Counted from the stretch's first letter, positions 18,922-28,329 are shown. The stretch is 64,000 nt of DNA from Pelomonas sp. Root1444 (GCF_001426885.1 NZ_LMFP01000001.1:352211-416210); one strand, 5' to 3'. Numbers and translations: made by a program. Notes: generated from the letters alone by a model not told the origin.

Positions 18922-20336
18922 TGAGGGTCTGGTGGTTGGCAGCGGCGCTGCTGTTGAGTGGCTGCGCGACGACCTCGGTGCCCGACCCGGTGCAGGCGGC
19001 GCTCGCCAAGGCCGGCCTGCCGGCCCAGAGCCTGGGCTATGTGCTGCAGCCGCTGGATGGCTCGCGGGCGGCGCTGAGCCGGCGTGCCGACGACCCGATG
19101 TCGCCCGGCTCGACGATGAAGCTCGTCACGGCCACGGTCGCGCTCGACAAGCTGGGCATCAACCACCGCGGCCGTACCGAGCTGCTGGCGGCCGCGGCGC
19201 CGGTCGACGGTGCCATCGACGGCCCGCTGATCCTGCGCGGCGGCGCCGACCCCGACCTCGACTGGCCCGCGCTGTGGTGGCTGCTGCGCCAGCTGCGCGA
19301 GAGCGGCGTGCGCGAGATCCGCGGCGGCCTCGTCGTCGACCGCACGCTGTTCAACCCGACCCGCTTCGACGTGGGCCTGCCGCCGTTCGACGATGCCCCC
19401 GAGTTTGGCTACAACGTCATCCCCGACGCGCTGCACCTCAACGGCAGCCTGCTCGACTTCGAGCTGCAGGCCACGGCCCACGGTGTGGTCGCGCGCACCT
19501 TGCCTGCGCTGCCCGGCCTGAACGTGGACGCCCGCGCGATGACCTTGTCGACGCGGCTGTGCAAGGACTGGGACGAGGACTGGAAAAGCGCCGCCGTGCA
19601 GCCCGCTGGCGACGGTTGGACGCTGACGCTGCAGGGCGCCTTCCCGGCCGGCTGCCGCCAGCGCGCGCCGCTGCAGATCGTCGACCGCCAGTGGCTGGCG
19701 ACGCGCATGGTGCGCCAGCTGTGGACCGAGCTGGGCGGCACGATAGGCCCCGGCGATGTGGAAGCCGCCGCGCCGCCCGGCGCCGTCGTGCTGGCCACGC
19801 ACCGCGGCCGGCCGCTGGCGGAGGTGCTGCGCGGCGTCATGAAGAGCAGCGACAACGCGCTCACGCGGCTCATCTACCTGCAGCTCGGCGCGCAGGCGGC
19901 CCAGCCCGGCGAGCCGACGCTGCAGGCCGCCGAGCGGGTGGTGCGCGGCTGGTTCGCGGCCCACGGCCTGGACGACCGCGGCCTGGTGCTGGACAACGGC
20001 TCGGGCCTGTCGCGCAGCGAGCGCATCAGCCCCGCCCAGTTGGCGGGCTTGCTGCGCGCGGCACACGCGGGGCCGCAGCAGACCGAGCTGCTGGCCACGC
20101 TGCCGGTGGCGGGCCTGGACGGCACGCTGTCACGCCGCCTGAAGGACGGCCCGGCCACGGGCAAGGCGCGGCTCAAGACCGGCACGCTGCGCGACGCGGT
20201 GGGGCTGGCCGGCTTCGTGCCCGACGCGAACGGCAAGCCCTGGGTCTTCGTTGCGCTGCTCAACCACCCGGAGGCGGCGGCCAAGGGGCGGCCGGTGCTG
20301 GATGCGCTGGTGGAGTGGGCGGCCCGTCAGCCGTGA
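18921..20336 (+). CDS. dacB: D-alanyl-D-alanine carboxypeptidase/endopeptidase, PBP4 type (S13), lipoprotein
   Basis: A 471-residue low-molecular-weight penicillin-binding protein that trims D-Ala or cuts murein cross-links in the periplasm. The signal peptide ends in a lipobox (LLLSGC), so it is predicted to be a lipoprotein, unlike soluble E. coli PBP4. Motifs: SxxK in 'PGSTMKLVTATVALD', SxN in 'MKSSDNALTRLIYL', and KTG in 'RLKTGTLRDAVGLAGF'. The S13-specific inserted domain lies between the first two. It is translationally coupled to the ornithine-cyclodeaminase-family gene. Confidence 0.9.
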   Translation: MRVWWLAAALLLSGCATTSVPDPVQAALAKAGLPAQSLGYVLQPLDGSRAALSRRADDPMSPGSTMKLVTATVALDKLGINHRGRTELLAAAAPVDGAIDGPLILRGGADPDLDWPALWWLLRQLRESGVREIRGGLVVDRTLFNPTRFDVGLPPFDDAPEFGYNVIPDALHLNGSLLDFELQATAHGVVARTLPALPGLNVDARAMTLSTRLCKDWDEDWKSAAVQPAGDGWTLTLQGAFPAGCRQRAPLQIVDRQWLATRMVRQLWTELGGTIGPGDVEAAAPPGAVVLATHRGRPLAEVLRGVMKSSDNALTRLIYLQLGAQAAQPGEPTLQAAERVVRGWFAAHGLDDRGLVLDNGSGLSRSERISPAQLAGLLRAAHAGPQQTELLATLPVAGLDGTLSRRLKDGPATGKARLKTGTLRDAVGLAGFVPDANGKPWVFVALLNHPEAAAKGRPVLDALVEWAARQP

Positions 20337-20500
20337 CGGATTGACCCGCGCCGACACCGGATGCCGGGGTGAAGGCTGCGTGTCAGCACTTGGGCATGAC
20401 TCCTGCTCGGTGCGAACGGATCATGGCCCGGGCGGCCCTGGCCGCCTGTCTCTCCGCTGACCCGTCACTGAAACACGAGTTTTCGTGAATTCGTTCTTCG

Positions 20501-20593
20501 GCCACGGACATCACCGCGGCCATCCTGACCAACCACGGCGTCACGCTGGCCGGTGCGTCGACCGTCGGGCAAGTGGCTGCCCGCCATGCATGA
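20501..20593 (+). pseudogene. Possible remnant of a class II aldolase-like gene
   Basis: An open stretch of 30 codons reads 'AAILTNHGVTLAGAST', which resembles the NHG-V--aG strand of class II aldolase/adducin proteins, and then hits a stop. There is no start codon or ribosome site and the reading frame is closed upstream. This may be a decayed fragment or chance; it lies in the 283-bp gap before the lipoprotein gene, which otherwise shows nothing. Confidence 0.2.
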
Positions 20594-20619
20594 CATTCAT
20601 ATCGATCGAAAGGGAAAGA

Positions 20620-21858
20620 ATGCCGACTGCTTTGAATGCCGCGTCCACGGCGCGCTGGATCGCGCTCGCCTTGCTGGTGGCGGGCGTCGCTTCCTGCGGG
20701 GGGAGCGGGTCGCCGTCGCCAGCCACTGACGCGACGTCGCCGCCATCGCCCGGGCCTGCATCTCCGCCGGCCTCGGCACCGGTCTCCGCCCCGGCATCGT
20801 CGCCTTCGTCCGCCGCGTCGATCAACGCCGCGCTGGGCGTGCCCAGCCGGATGCTGGCTGGCCTGGGCGCAGGCAACGCCATCCAGGACATGACGAGCCA
20901 GCAGATCCGCGCCGACATCATCGACACCTACCTGGTCGGGGTGGGCGCCGGTTCCTGGCCCACGTGGAACAGCCCCGACGGCGCTTACATCACCTATGTT
21001 GCCGCGAACGTCAAGGCCGCCGGCGCGGTGCCCATGTTCACGCTCTACCAGATGGCCTCCAAGGGGGAAGGCAACCTCAGCGCCATCAACGACGCGACTT
21101 TCATGGCCAGCTACTGGGCCCAGGTCAAGTTGATGTACCAGAAGATCGGTGCGACGGGCCTGCCCACGCTGGTCAACCTGGAACCGGACTTCTGGGGCTT
21201 CGTGCTGACAGGCGCCCCCGGCGGCGACCCGACGAAGCAGCCGGCGCGCGTGAGCATGGTGACCGAATGCGCCAGCCAGCCGGACAACGTCGTGGGCCTG
21301 GCGGGATGCCTGGTGACGCTGGGGCGGACCTATGCGCCCCAGGCCAAGATCGGCTTCCCGCCGTCCTTCTGGGGCCGTGATGCCGCCACCGTCGGCAACT
21401 TCATGCTGAAGGTGGGGGCCGACAAGGCCGACTTCATCGTGGCGCAGACGAGCGATCGCGATGCGGGGTGCTTCGAAGTTTCCCCGCCGCCGGCCGAGTG
21501 CGCGGGACGCGGCAACGGGCCGTTCTACTGGGATGAGACCAACGTGGCGACGCCCAGCTTCCGCCAGAACCTCGACGAGTGGAGCGCCGTGCGAAGCGCG
21601 CTCGGCAAGCTGCCCATCCTGTACTGGCAGACGCCGATGGGCGTGCCCTCCGCGACCCCCGGCGGCACGCCCGGACATTTCCGGGACAACCACGTGCAGT
21701 ACATGCTCACGCACGCGACCGACTACACCGCCATCGGCGTGTTCGCGATCGTGTTCAGCGGCGGCGGCAGCACCTCGGCCAACATCACCACGGACGGCGG
21801 GCAGTTCGCACGCCTGTTCAAGGCCTACCTGGCGAATCCGGCGCCGCTGGACCGCTGA
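20620..21858 (+). CDS. Secreted lipoprotein of unknown function, possible glycoside-hydrolase-like barrel
   Basis: A 412-residue predicted lipoprotein. The signal peptide ends in VAGVASC (Cys26), followed by a Ser/Pro/Ala-rich linker to about residue 70 and a globular domain. The domain has alternating strands and helices and acidic motifs such as 'PTLVNLEPDFWGFVL', 'PILYWQTPMGVP' and 'IVFSGGGSTS', which recall a (beta/alpha)8 glycosidase barrel, with Glu and Asp in LEPDFWG as candidate acids. I cannot name a family. Start chosen at 20620 after AAAGGGAAAG. It stands alone. Confidence 0.6.
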   Translation: MPTALNAASTARWIALALLVAGVASCGGSGSPSPATDATSPPSPGPASPPASAPVSAPASSPSSAASINAALGVPSRMLAGLGAGNAIQDMTSQQIRADIIDTYLVGVGAGSWPTWNSPDGAYITYVAANVKAAGAVPMFTLYQMASKGEGNLSAINDATFMASYWAQVKLMYQKIGATGLPTLVNLEPDFWGFVLTGAPGGDPTKQPARVSMVTECASQPDNVVGLAGCLVTLGRTYAPQAKIGFPPSFWGRDAATVGNFMLKVGADKADFIVAQTSDRDAGCFEVSPPPAECAGRGNGPFYWDETNVATPSFRQNLDEWSAVRSALGKLPILYWQTPMGVPSATPGGTPGHFRDNHVQYMLTHATDYTAIGVFAIVFSGGGSTSANITTDGGQFARLFKAYLANPAPLDR

Positions 21859-21955
21859 GCACGCCTGCCCCGCTGCGGCGGCGGGGGCGAAGCCTTCACC
21901 GTCGGGCGGTCACGCCGGCGTTCGACGGGGGCGGCATGCGGTGCGGTCGCCGAGG

Positions 21956-22987
21956 TCAGGCGACGGCCGGCGCGAGCAGCCGGATCGTCCCCGCCTCCGC
22001 ATCCATCTCCGCCGCCGCCCCCACCGGCACCGTCAGCTTGCGCTTGATGTGGCCGATGGCCGCGCCACGGAAGACCGGCACATTCAGCGGCAGGAAGTAG
22101 TCGTCGAACACCTCGTCCAGCGTCAGGCTGCCATAGCCCTCGCCGGGTTCGCACTTGGTGAAGCGGCCCAGCACCACGCCGCCCACCTGGCCTAACGCGC
22201 CGGTCAGGCGCAGCGTGGAGAGGCAGCGGTCGACGCGGTAGATGTACTCGTTGATGTCCTCGAGGAAGAGCAGGGCGCCGCGGCAGTCGGGGAAATAGGG
22301 CGTGCCGGCCAGCGACGCCAGCACCGTCAGGTTGCCGCCCACCAGCCGGCCCTGCGCGCGACCCGGGCGGATCGTCGTGATGCGCTCCTCGCGCGCGACG
22401 AGGTCGTCCACCGGCTTCACGGCGGGGTTGCGCAGCACGGCCGCCTCGGCATTCATCGCGATGGCCTTGAAGCTCTGCACCGAGTAGTCGTTCCATTCCG
22501 ACACCGCCACCGGGCAGTGGAAGGCGACCAGGCCGGTCTGGCGGTGGATGGCGTTGACCAGGCTGGTCAGGTCGCTGAAGCCGCCGAAGAACTTCGGCTT
22601 GCGGCGGATGAGGTCGTAGTCCAGCTGGTCGACGATGCGGTTGCAGCCCGAACCGCCGGTCATCGCCAGGATGCCGGCCACCGAGTCGTCGGCAAACATC
22701 GCATTGATGTCGGCGGCACGCTGCGCATCGGTGCCGGCGAACGGCCCGCGGCGTGCGGCGACATGCTGGCCCGGCTTGACCTTGAAGCCCAGCGCCTGCA
22801 GGGATTCCACGGCGATCTTCAGCGGCTCGCGTTCGAAGGTGGCGTTGGCGGGGCTGACCAGGCCGATGGTGTCGCCCGCGCGCAGCCGTGGCGCGAGCAG
22901 CGTGCCGTTGCCGGCGCGGGCCGAGGCGGCCAGCAGGCCTGAGGCGGCGGCGCTGAAGTGCAGGAGCTGGCGTCGTGTCGTGTCCAT
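21956..22987 (-). CDS. LD-carboxypeptidase family protein (S66), Tat-exported
   Basis: A second S66 homologue (343 residues), with an N-terminal twin-arginine-type signal (TTRRQLLHFSAAASGLLAASARA) that predicts periplasmic location. Core motifs are 'IGLVSPANATF', 'MTGGSGCNRIVDQLD' (111-115 at the nucleophile elbow, again Cys where many members have Ser), 'FFGGFSDLTSLVNAIH', 'GGNLTVLASLAGTPYFP' and 'FLEDINEYIYRVDR'. Classic LdcA is cytoplasmic, so an exported form is unusual and could act on periplasmic murein or other peptides. It is divergent from the peroxidase gene. Confidence 0.83.
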   Translation of the reverse strand: MDTTRRQLLHFSAAASGLLAASARAGNGTLLAPRLRAGDTIGLVSPANATFEREPLKIAVESLQALGFKVKPGQHVAARRGPFAGTDAQRAADINAMFADDSVAGILAMTGGSGCNRIVDQLDYDLIRRKPKFFGGFSDLTSLVNAIHRQTGLVAFHCPVAVSEWNDYSVQSFKAIAMNAEAAVLRNPAVKPVDDLVAREERITTIRPGRAQGRLVGGNLTVLASLAGTPYFPDCRGALLFLEDINEYIYRVDRCLSTLRLTGALGQVGGVVLGRFTKCEPGEGYGSLTLDEVFDDYFLPLNVPVFRGAAIGHIKRKLTVPVGAAAEMDAEAGTIRLLAPAVA

Positions 22988-23130
22988 GGCGGGTTCGAGG
23001 GTTGCGTGTGGCGGGCCCGGCCGCGACGGCCGTCCTCAAGGTGAATCTTTTTCCGCCGTCGCAGGATTGACGCTGCGGTGGCGCGCTCGCTATGTTGCCC
23101 GACGGATGCGGAACAACTGAGGAGACTCGC

Positions 23131-25974
23131 ATGACACGTTGCCTGACCTGGTTGCTCGCGCCGCTGTTGCTGCTGGCCGGCTGCATCAGCACCACGCCGC
23201 AGGCCAGCCTGGACGACACCGGGAACTGCACCGCGATGGTCGTAGGCGGCTTCCGCAAGGTGGCCGATGAGCGCAGCGAGCGCTTCAACGGCAAGGTGGG
23301 CGAGCAGGTGGCGCGCTGCCGCGGCGGCGACAGGGCCGCGGCCTTCCGCACCACGCCGTATGTCGATTGGTCCAACTACTGGGCCACAGGCGATGCGGCC
23401 TCGCTGCTGCCGGGCACCAGCGGCGTCGGGAGTCATCTCGGCGCCAATGGCCGCGGCGTCGACGGCGCGCTGCTGGACCTGGAATACCAGCGCATGGAGC
23501 TGATCAAGTTCAACCTGTTCGACAACGCCGGCTCCTTCGCCGACTACGCGCTGGGCCGCGACGGCGTGCCCGGCACGGCGCTCAAGACCTGGCCCTCGAT
23601 GCGCCTGGACGCCGGCTCGCCCTTCCATGCGGCGGTCGGCGGCGACGGGCCGCAGCTGTGCCGGGGCGAGCTGATCCGCTGGCGCCAGCTGGACGGCATC
23701 TGCAATGACCTGCGCAACCCCAGGATGGGGTCCACCGGCGCCCTGTTCGCGCGCAATGTGCAGTTCGAGGCGACCTACCCCGACAGCAGCGGCGACCCGC
23801 TGGCCCGCAACCGCCACGGCGACCGCCTGTCGCTGCTGCAGCCCGACCCGCAGCTCATCAGCCGCAAGCTTTTCACGCGCGCCCAGAGCGACCCGGCCAA
23901 GTGCCGCGACGGGCAGGGCCTGCCGGGCGCGGCGGTGGATGCCAACTGTGACTACCAGAAGGCGCCCTTCTTCAATGTGCTGGCCGCGTTCTGGATCCAG
24001 TTCATGACGCACGACTGGTTCTCGCACATGGAGGAGGGGCACAACGGGCCGCAGTGGATGGCGGTGGGCTGCGCGGGCGACGCGGCCAAGCTCGGTTGCC
24101 GGCCCGGTGACCGCATCGACGCCAGCTTTGTCGCCGACAGCAGCGCGCCGCCGCGCTACACCGCGGCCGACGGCACGAAGCCGCTGGCCCGCGCCTTTCG
24201 CACCCATGCCAACAAGGTGACGGCCTGGTGGGACGCCTCGCAGATCTACGGTTACGACGCCACGTCGCGGCTGCGCGTGAAGCGCGACCCCGCCGATGCA
24301 GCCCGGCTGCTGATGCACCCGGGCACGCGGCCGGGTGCCGGCGAGGCGCTGGGCCAGTTGCCGGTCTTCGGCCCCGGCGACCCCATCAACCCGCAGTGGG
24401 CCGGCCAGGGCACGGCCGCTCAGGCGGACAACTGGAGCATCGGCGTCGGCTTCTATCACACGATCTTTTCGCGCGAGCACAACGCCTTCGTCGCCGAGTT
24501 CCGCCGCCGCGCGGCCGCCGCGCCGGATGAAGACTCGGGCCTGCGCGACCCTACGCAGCCCACGAGCGTCATCCGCTACCGCGACGTGTCGCCCGAAGTG
24601 CTTTTCGAAGTGGCCCGCCTGGTCGTTGCCGCCGAGATCGCCAAGATCCACACCATCGAATGGACGCCGCAGCTGCTCTACGACGAGCCGCTCAATCTCG
24701 CCATGAATGCCAACTGGGGCGGCCTGTTCGACGGCCACCGCTGGGTCGAGAACGCGCTGGAGGCCGTCGTCGTGCAGAACTTCGGCAAGAGCGCCGACGC
24801 CAAGAAGGCTGGCCAGTGGTACTCGGCCCTGGCTTCGGGGCCGGGCATCTTCGGGCTGGGCGCGCGGGTCTACACCAGCGACCGCTTCTTCGCCCGCCAT
24901 GACGCGACGAAAGACGACATCTGGGATCTCGCCAACCCCGACCACGTGAATGGCGGCGTCAACCATTTCGGCTCGCCGTTCAACTTCCCGGAGGAGTTCG
25001 TCAGCGTCTACCGGCTGCATTCGCTGGTGCCCGACCTCATCGAGCTCCGCCATTGGGACGCCGACCCCAACCGCATCGCCGCCAAGGTGCCGGTCATCGA
25101 GACCTTCAGAGCCAAGGCCACCGGCGCGCTGGCCAACGAAGGCGCGGCCGACTGGGCGCTGTCCATGGGCCGCCAGCGCCTGGGCCTGCTGACGCTGGGC
25201 AACAGCCCGGCCTTCCTGCAGAACCTGCCGCTGCCGCGCCTGCAGTCGAGCACCGGCAAGATCGACGTCGCCGCGCTGGACCTGATCCGCGACCGCGAGC
25301 ACGGCGTGCCGCGCTTCAACGAATTCCGCCGCCAGTACGGGCTGCGCCAGCTGACGAGCTTCGACGATTTCATCGACGCGCGGTTGCCGGCCGACTCGCC
25401 CGAGCGCGCCCGCCAGGTCCAGGTGATAGCCGACCTGCGCAGCATCTACGGCCAGCACAAATGCGATGCGAGCAAGGTCATCACCGCCGCGCAGAAGAAC
25501 TTGGACGGCAGCCCCATCAACGACTGCCTGGGCAAGCCCGACGGCAGCCTGGTCGACAACATCGAGGACGTGGACACGGTGGTCGGCTGGCTCGCCGAGT
25601 TCACGCGGCCGCATGGCTATGCGATCTCGGAGACACAGTTCCAGGTCTTCATCCTGAACGCGTCGCGCCGGCTGTTCAGCGACCGCTTCTTCACCAGCAG
25701 CTTCCGGCCCGAGTTCTACGGCAAGCTGGGCGTCGAATGGGTCAGCCACAACGGCCCCACGGGCAAGCAGTTCGAGCCGCGCGAGAGCAACGGCCACCGC
25801 GTCGAGGTGTCGCCCTTCAAACGCGTGCTGCTGCGCACGGTGCCCGAGCTCAGCGCCGAACTGGCCGGCGTCGTCAACGCCTTCGACCCCTGGGCGCGCG
25901 ACCGCGGCGAGTACTACGGGCTGGGCTGGACACCGCGCAAGGGTGCTGAGAGCGACCCTGCTTTCAGACCCTGA
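23131..25974 (+). CDS. Animal-type haem peroxidase, lipoprotein
   Basis: A 947-residue predicted lipoprotein (LLLLAGC, Cys18) of the peroxidase-cyclooxygenase superfamily. Haem-site residues are in place: distal His294 in QFMTHDWFSH, the Arg448-Glu449 pair in HTIFSREHN, and proximal His630 in VYRLHSLVPD. These enzymes oxidise halides, phenols or lipids with H2O2. The ~160-residue N-terminal extension before the catalytic domain is uncharacterised. The ATG at 23131 follows GAGGAG; upstream codons look non-coding. Long open frames on the opposite strand here are composition artefacts. Confidence 0.88.
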   Translation: MTRCLTWLLAPLLLLAGCISTTPQASLDDTGNCTAMVVGGFRKVADERSERFNGKVGEQVARCRGGDRAAAFRTTPYVDWSNYWATGDAASLLPGTSGVGSHLGANGRGVDGALLDLEYQRMELIKFNLFDNAGSFADYALGRDGVPGTALKTWPSMRLDAGSPFHAAVGGDGPQLCRGELIRWRQLDGICNDLRNPRMGSTGALFARNVQFEATYPDSSGDPLARNRHGDRLSLLQPDPQLISRKLFTRAQSDPAKCRDGQGLPGAAVDANCDYQKAPFFNVLAAFWIQFMTHDWFSHMEEGHNGPQWMAVGCAGDAAKLGCRPGDRIDASFVADSSAPPRYTAADGTKPLARAFRTHANKVTAWWDASQIYGYDATSRLRVKRDPADAARLLMHPGTRPGAGEALGQLPVFGPGDPINPQWAGQGTAAQADNWSIGVGFYHTIFSREHNAFVAEFRRRAAAAPDEDSGLRDPTQPTSVIRYRDVSPEVLFEVARLVVAAEIAKIHTIEWTPQLLYDEPLNLAMNANWGGLFDGHRWVENALEAVVVQNFGKSADAKKAGQWYSALASGPGIFGLGARVYTSDRFFARHDATKDDIWDLANPDHVNGGVNHFGSPFNFPEEFVSVYRLHSLVPDLIELRHWDADPNRIAAKVPVIETFRAKATGALANEGAADWALSMGRQRLGLLTLGNSPAFLQNLPLPRLQSSTGKIDVAALDLIRDREHGVPRFNEFRRQYGLRQLTSFDDFIDARLPADSPERARQVQVIADLRSIYGQHKCDASKVITAAQKNLDGSPINDCLGKPDGSLVDNIEDVDTVVGWLAEFTRPHGYAISETQFQVFILNASRRLFSDRFFTSSFRPEFYGKLGVEWVSHNGPTGKQFEPRESNGHRVEVSPFKRVLLRTVPELSAELAGVVNAFDPWARDRGEYYGLGWTPRKGAESDPAFRP

Positions 25975-25988
25975 GGTGAAATCGGGGC

Positions 25989-26222
25989 ATGAAACCAGAC
26001 CTGCCCCCGCTCCCCCACCTGGCCCCCGGCCGCTACCGCCACTACAAGGGCGGCGAGTACGAAGTGTTCGGCGTCGCCCGCCACAGCGAGACGCTGGAGG
26101 TCGTGGTCGTCTACCAGACGCTTTACGACGACAGCGGCTGGTGGATTCGGCCGTTCGAGATGTTCACGGGGACGCTGGAGGTCGACGGCGTCGTGCGCAA
26201 ACGCTTCGAGTACATCGGCTAG
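25989..26222 (+). CDS. DUF1653 domain protein
   Basis: A 77-residue protein that is almost entirely a DUF1653 domain, a small beta-rich module with the pattern 'PGRYRHYKGGEYEV', 'HSETLEVVVVYQTLY' and 'WIRPFEMFTGTL'. The function is unknown; the domain is often found as a standalone housekeeping protein. It starts 14 bp after the peroxidase stop. Confidence 0.88.
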   Translation: MKPDLPPLPHLAPGRYRHYKGGEYEVFGVARHSETLEVVVVYQTLYDDSGWWIRPFEMFTGTLEVDGVVRKRFEYIG

Positions 26223-26262
26223 GCGCGTCGCTAGGATGCCCGGCAGTGGAAGGGGCTGGCGG

Positions 26263-27699
26263 ATGGATGAAGAAAAGCAGGCGGCGGGCGAGTTTGCGGC
26301 TCTGCCGCGCATGCCAACGGAGTTCGAGAACGAAACGGCGACGGGCAGCCTGGCCTGGGTGAGGGAAGGCACTCGCGTGCTCACTTTCCGTGCGCCGCGC
26401 TGGGACGGCTTGGAGGCTCGGCCGCTGACGGTGGCGGCGCTGGTGCTGGCGACGTACCCCATAGCGATGACTGTGCAGCGGGCGTTGCTGGAGGGTTCGC
26501 CTACGTTTGTGTGGGCCGGCTTTCTGAATGGATGGACCGGAGTTGCCGTCATCCTCTGGCTTTGCTGGGTCGTGGCGAGGTCTGGAGAAACCGTCAAGCC
26601 GGCTACGCTTTTCGCCGTTTCATTCAGCGGATGGCTGGTGTTCAACCTGGGCTTCAGTGCCGTGCTGCTGAGCCTGAGGGCTGTACTCGGCCCGAGTGAT
26701 GACTGGCCCGTCCCCTTGCAGTGGTCTGCATGGCTGATGCCCATGTGCTGGGCAGGGCTTGCTCAGGTGGCCCTGCTTTGGCGTGTTTCAGGGTCGAATC
26801 TGGCGCGCGCTGCCGTGCTGTTGCTCATGCCCGTGCCGCTGGCGGTCAGCGGCTGGCTGGCGCCTGTGGTGTTCTGGTGGCCAGAAGCGCCCGCCGACGT
26901 TGAGGCTGCACACGCGGGCCTGGCGCTGACCGATGAGGTTGTCGCCGCGCAGCCGCAATTGCTCGACGATGCGCTGGCCGCTTTGCAGCCGCCGCACCCC
27001 AACCGGGTGAATGTCTACGGCCTGACTTATGCGCCCTACGCCGCCGAAGACGTGTTCATGCGCGAGAGTGCTGTCGTGGCGCGGACGATGCGGGAGCGCT
27101 TCGGTGCCAACGGCCGCATGGTGGAGCTGGTGGTCAACCCCGCGACCACCACGACGCTGCCCTGGGCCACGCCGCTGAACCTGCGCAAGGCCATCGCGCA
27201 TGTCGCAACGGTCATGGACCGTGAGCGCGACGTTCTGTTCGTGCACCTGACCTCGCACGGCGGCGCCGACGGCAAGCTGGCCAGCAACACCTGGCCGCTG
27301 AAGACCGAGCCCATGACGCCCGAGCTGCTCAAGCGCTGGCTGGACGAGGCCGGCGTGCGCTGGCGCGTGATCTCGGTCTCGGCCTGCTACTCGGGCAGCT
27401 GGATCGCACCGCTGGCGGGCGACGGCACGCTGGTGATGACGGCGGCCGACGCGGACCACACCTCCTACGGCTGCGGCCGGCGCTCGGAGCTGACCTTCTT
27501 TGGCCGGGCCATGTACGAGGACGCACTGCGCGAGACCTGGTCCTTCACCGAGGCGCATGCGGCCGCCCGCAAGCTCATCGAGGTTCGCGAGAAGGAGGCC
27601 GGCAAGAGTGACGGCTACTCCAACCCGCAGATCAGCGAAGGCGCCGGCATTCGCGACGTGCTGCAGCGCCTGCATGAGCAGCAGCGCGGCGCGCGGTGA
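26263..27699 (+). CDS. Membrane-anchored C13-family (legumain/caspase-like) cysteine peptidase
   Basis: A 478-residue protein with an N-terminal module of about six hydrophobic segments (residues ~50-205), then a soluble C13 peptidase domain. The catalytic dyad is His332 in VHLTSHGGADG and Cys375 in VISVSACYSGSW. C13 peptidases share the caspase fold and cut after Asn or Asp; the bacterial members are barely characterised. Start taken at 26263 with AAGGGG upstream; an ATG at 26236 is possible. It lies 40 bp after the DUF1653 gene on the same strand. Confidence 0.82.
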   Translation: MDEEKQAAGEFAALPRMPTEFENETATGSLAWVREGTRVLTFRAPRWDGLEARPLTVAALVLATYPIAMTVQRALLEGSPTFVWAGFLNGWTGVAVILWLCWVVARSGETVKPATLFAVSFSGWLVFNLGFSAVLLSLRAVLGPSDDWPVPLQWSAWLMPMCWAGLAQVALLWRVSGSNLARAAVLLLMPVPLAVSGWLAPVVFWWPEAPADVEAAHAGLALTDEVVAAQPQLLDDALAALQPPHPNRVNVYGLTYAPYAAEDVFMRESAVVARTMRERFGANGRMVELVVNPATTTTLPWATPLNLRKAIAHVATVMDRERDVLFVHLTSHGGADGKLASNTWPLKTEPMTPELLKRWLDEAGVRWRVISVSACYSGSWIAPLAGDGTLVMTAADADHTSYGCGRRSELTFFGRAMYEDALRETWSFTEAHAAARKLIEVREKEAGKSDGYSNPQISEGAGIRDVLQRLHEQQRGAR

Positions 27700-27709
27700 A
27701 CCCTGCGAG

Positions 27710-28327
27710 TCAGCCGGCGGCGGTCAGCGCGGCGACCCGCTGCTCTAGCTCGGCGATGCGCACGTCGCGCGCCTCGATGGCCGCCCGCACGTCCGCGGCC
27801 TCGAAGCGCTGCGGAATGTGCTGGGGGCAGTTCACATCCCAGGCTTCCACGTCGAACAGGATGACCTGCTCGGGCCGCGCCGGGTAGCCGGCCGGCATCA
27901 GCTTCGCCATCAGCTCGGCATCGCCCTCGACGACGCGGGCCCGGCCCCAGATCTTGATGCGGCGCTGCGCGGCGTAGTCCATCAGGAACAGGAAGGCGCG
28001 CGGGTTCTCGCTCAGGTTGCCCTGGGTGATGTACTGGCGGTTGCCGGCGAAGTCGGCGAAGGCGATGGTGTGCTCGTCCAGCACATGCAAAAAGCCCGGC
28101 GGGCCGCCGCGGTGCTGCACATACGGCTGACCCTCGGCATTGGCCGTGGCCAGCATGACGCTGATCTGCGCCTCGATCTCGTCCTTCAGCTCGGGCGTGA
28201 TGCGGCTCTCCCAGCCGCCGCCCTGCTCCATGCGGGCGTAGGCGTGGCGCGAGCCCTTGCGCGTCTGCAGCGCCTTGACGGTGGGCGTGAAGGCGACATC
28301 GCTGGGCGTGGCGAGCGCGGGCTTCAT
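27710..28327 (-). CDS. Pyridoxamine 5'-phosphate oxidase-related flavin-binding protein
   Basis: A 205-residue protein of the PNPOx-like split-barrel superfamily, which binds FMN or related flavins. Seen: 'ISVMLATANAEGQPYVQHRGG', 'TIAFADFAGNRQYITQGNLSENPRAFLFLMDY' and 'RRIKIWGRARVVEGD', the barrel strands that form the flavin site. A C-terminal heptad segment (VRAAIEARDVRIAELEQRVAALTA) is a short coiled coil. The substrate is unknown. It is downstream of the DUF1348 gene with a 2-bp gap, so both are in one operon divergent from a LysR regulator. Confidence 0.87.
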   Translation of the reverse strand: MKPALATPSDVAFTPTVKALQTRKGSRHAYARMEQGGGWESRITPELKDEIEAQISVMLATANAEGQPYVQHRGGPPGFLHVLDEHTIAFADFAGNRQYITQGNLSENPRAFLFLMDYAAQRRIKIWGRARVVEGDAELMAKLMPAGYPARPEQVILFDVEAWDVNCPQHIPQRFEAADVRAAIEARDVRIAELEQRVAALTAAG

Positions 28328-28329
28328 GG

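Noticed and set aside
22819..25797. Very long minus-strand open frame opposite the haem peroxidase gene.
   Set aside because: High third-position GC on the coding strand opens antisense frames. The peroxidase has motifs, signal peptide and ribosome site; the antisense product is low-complexity and unlike any family.
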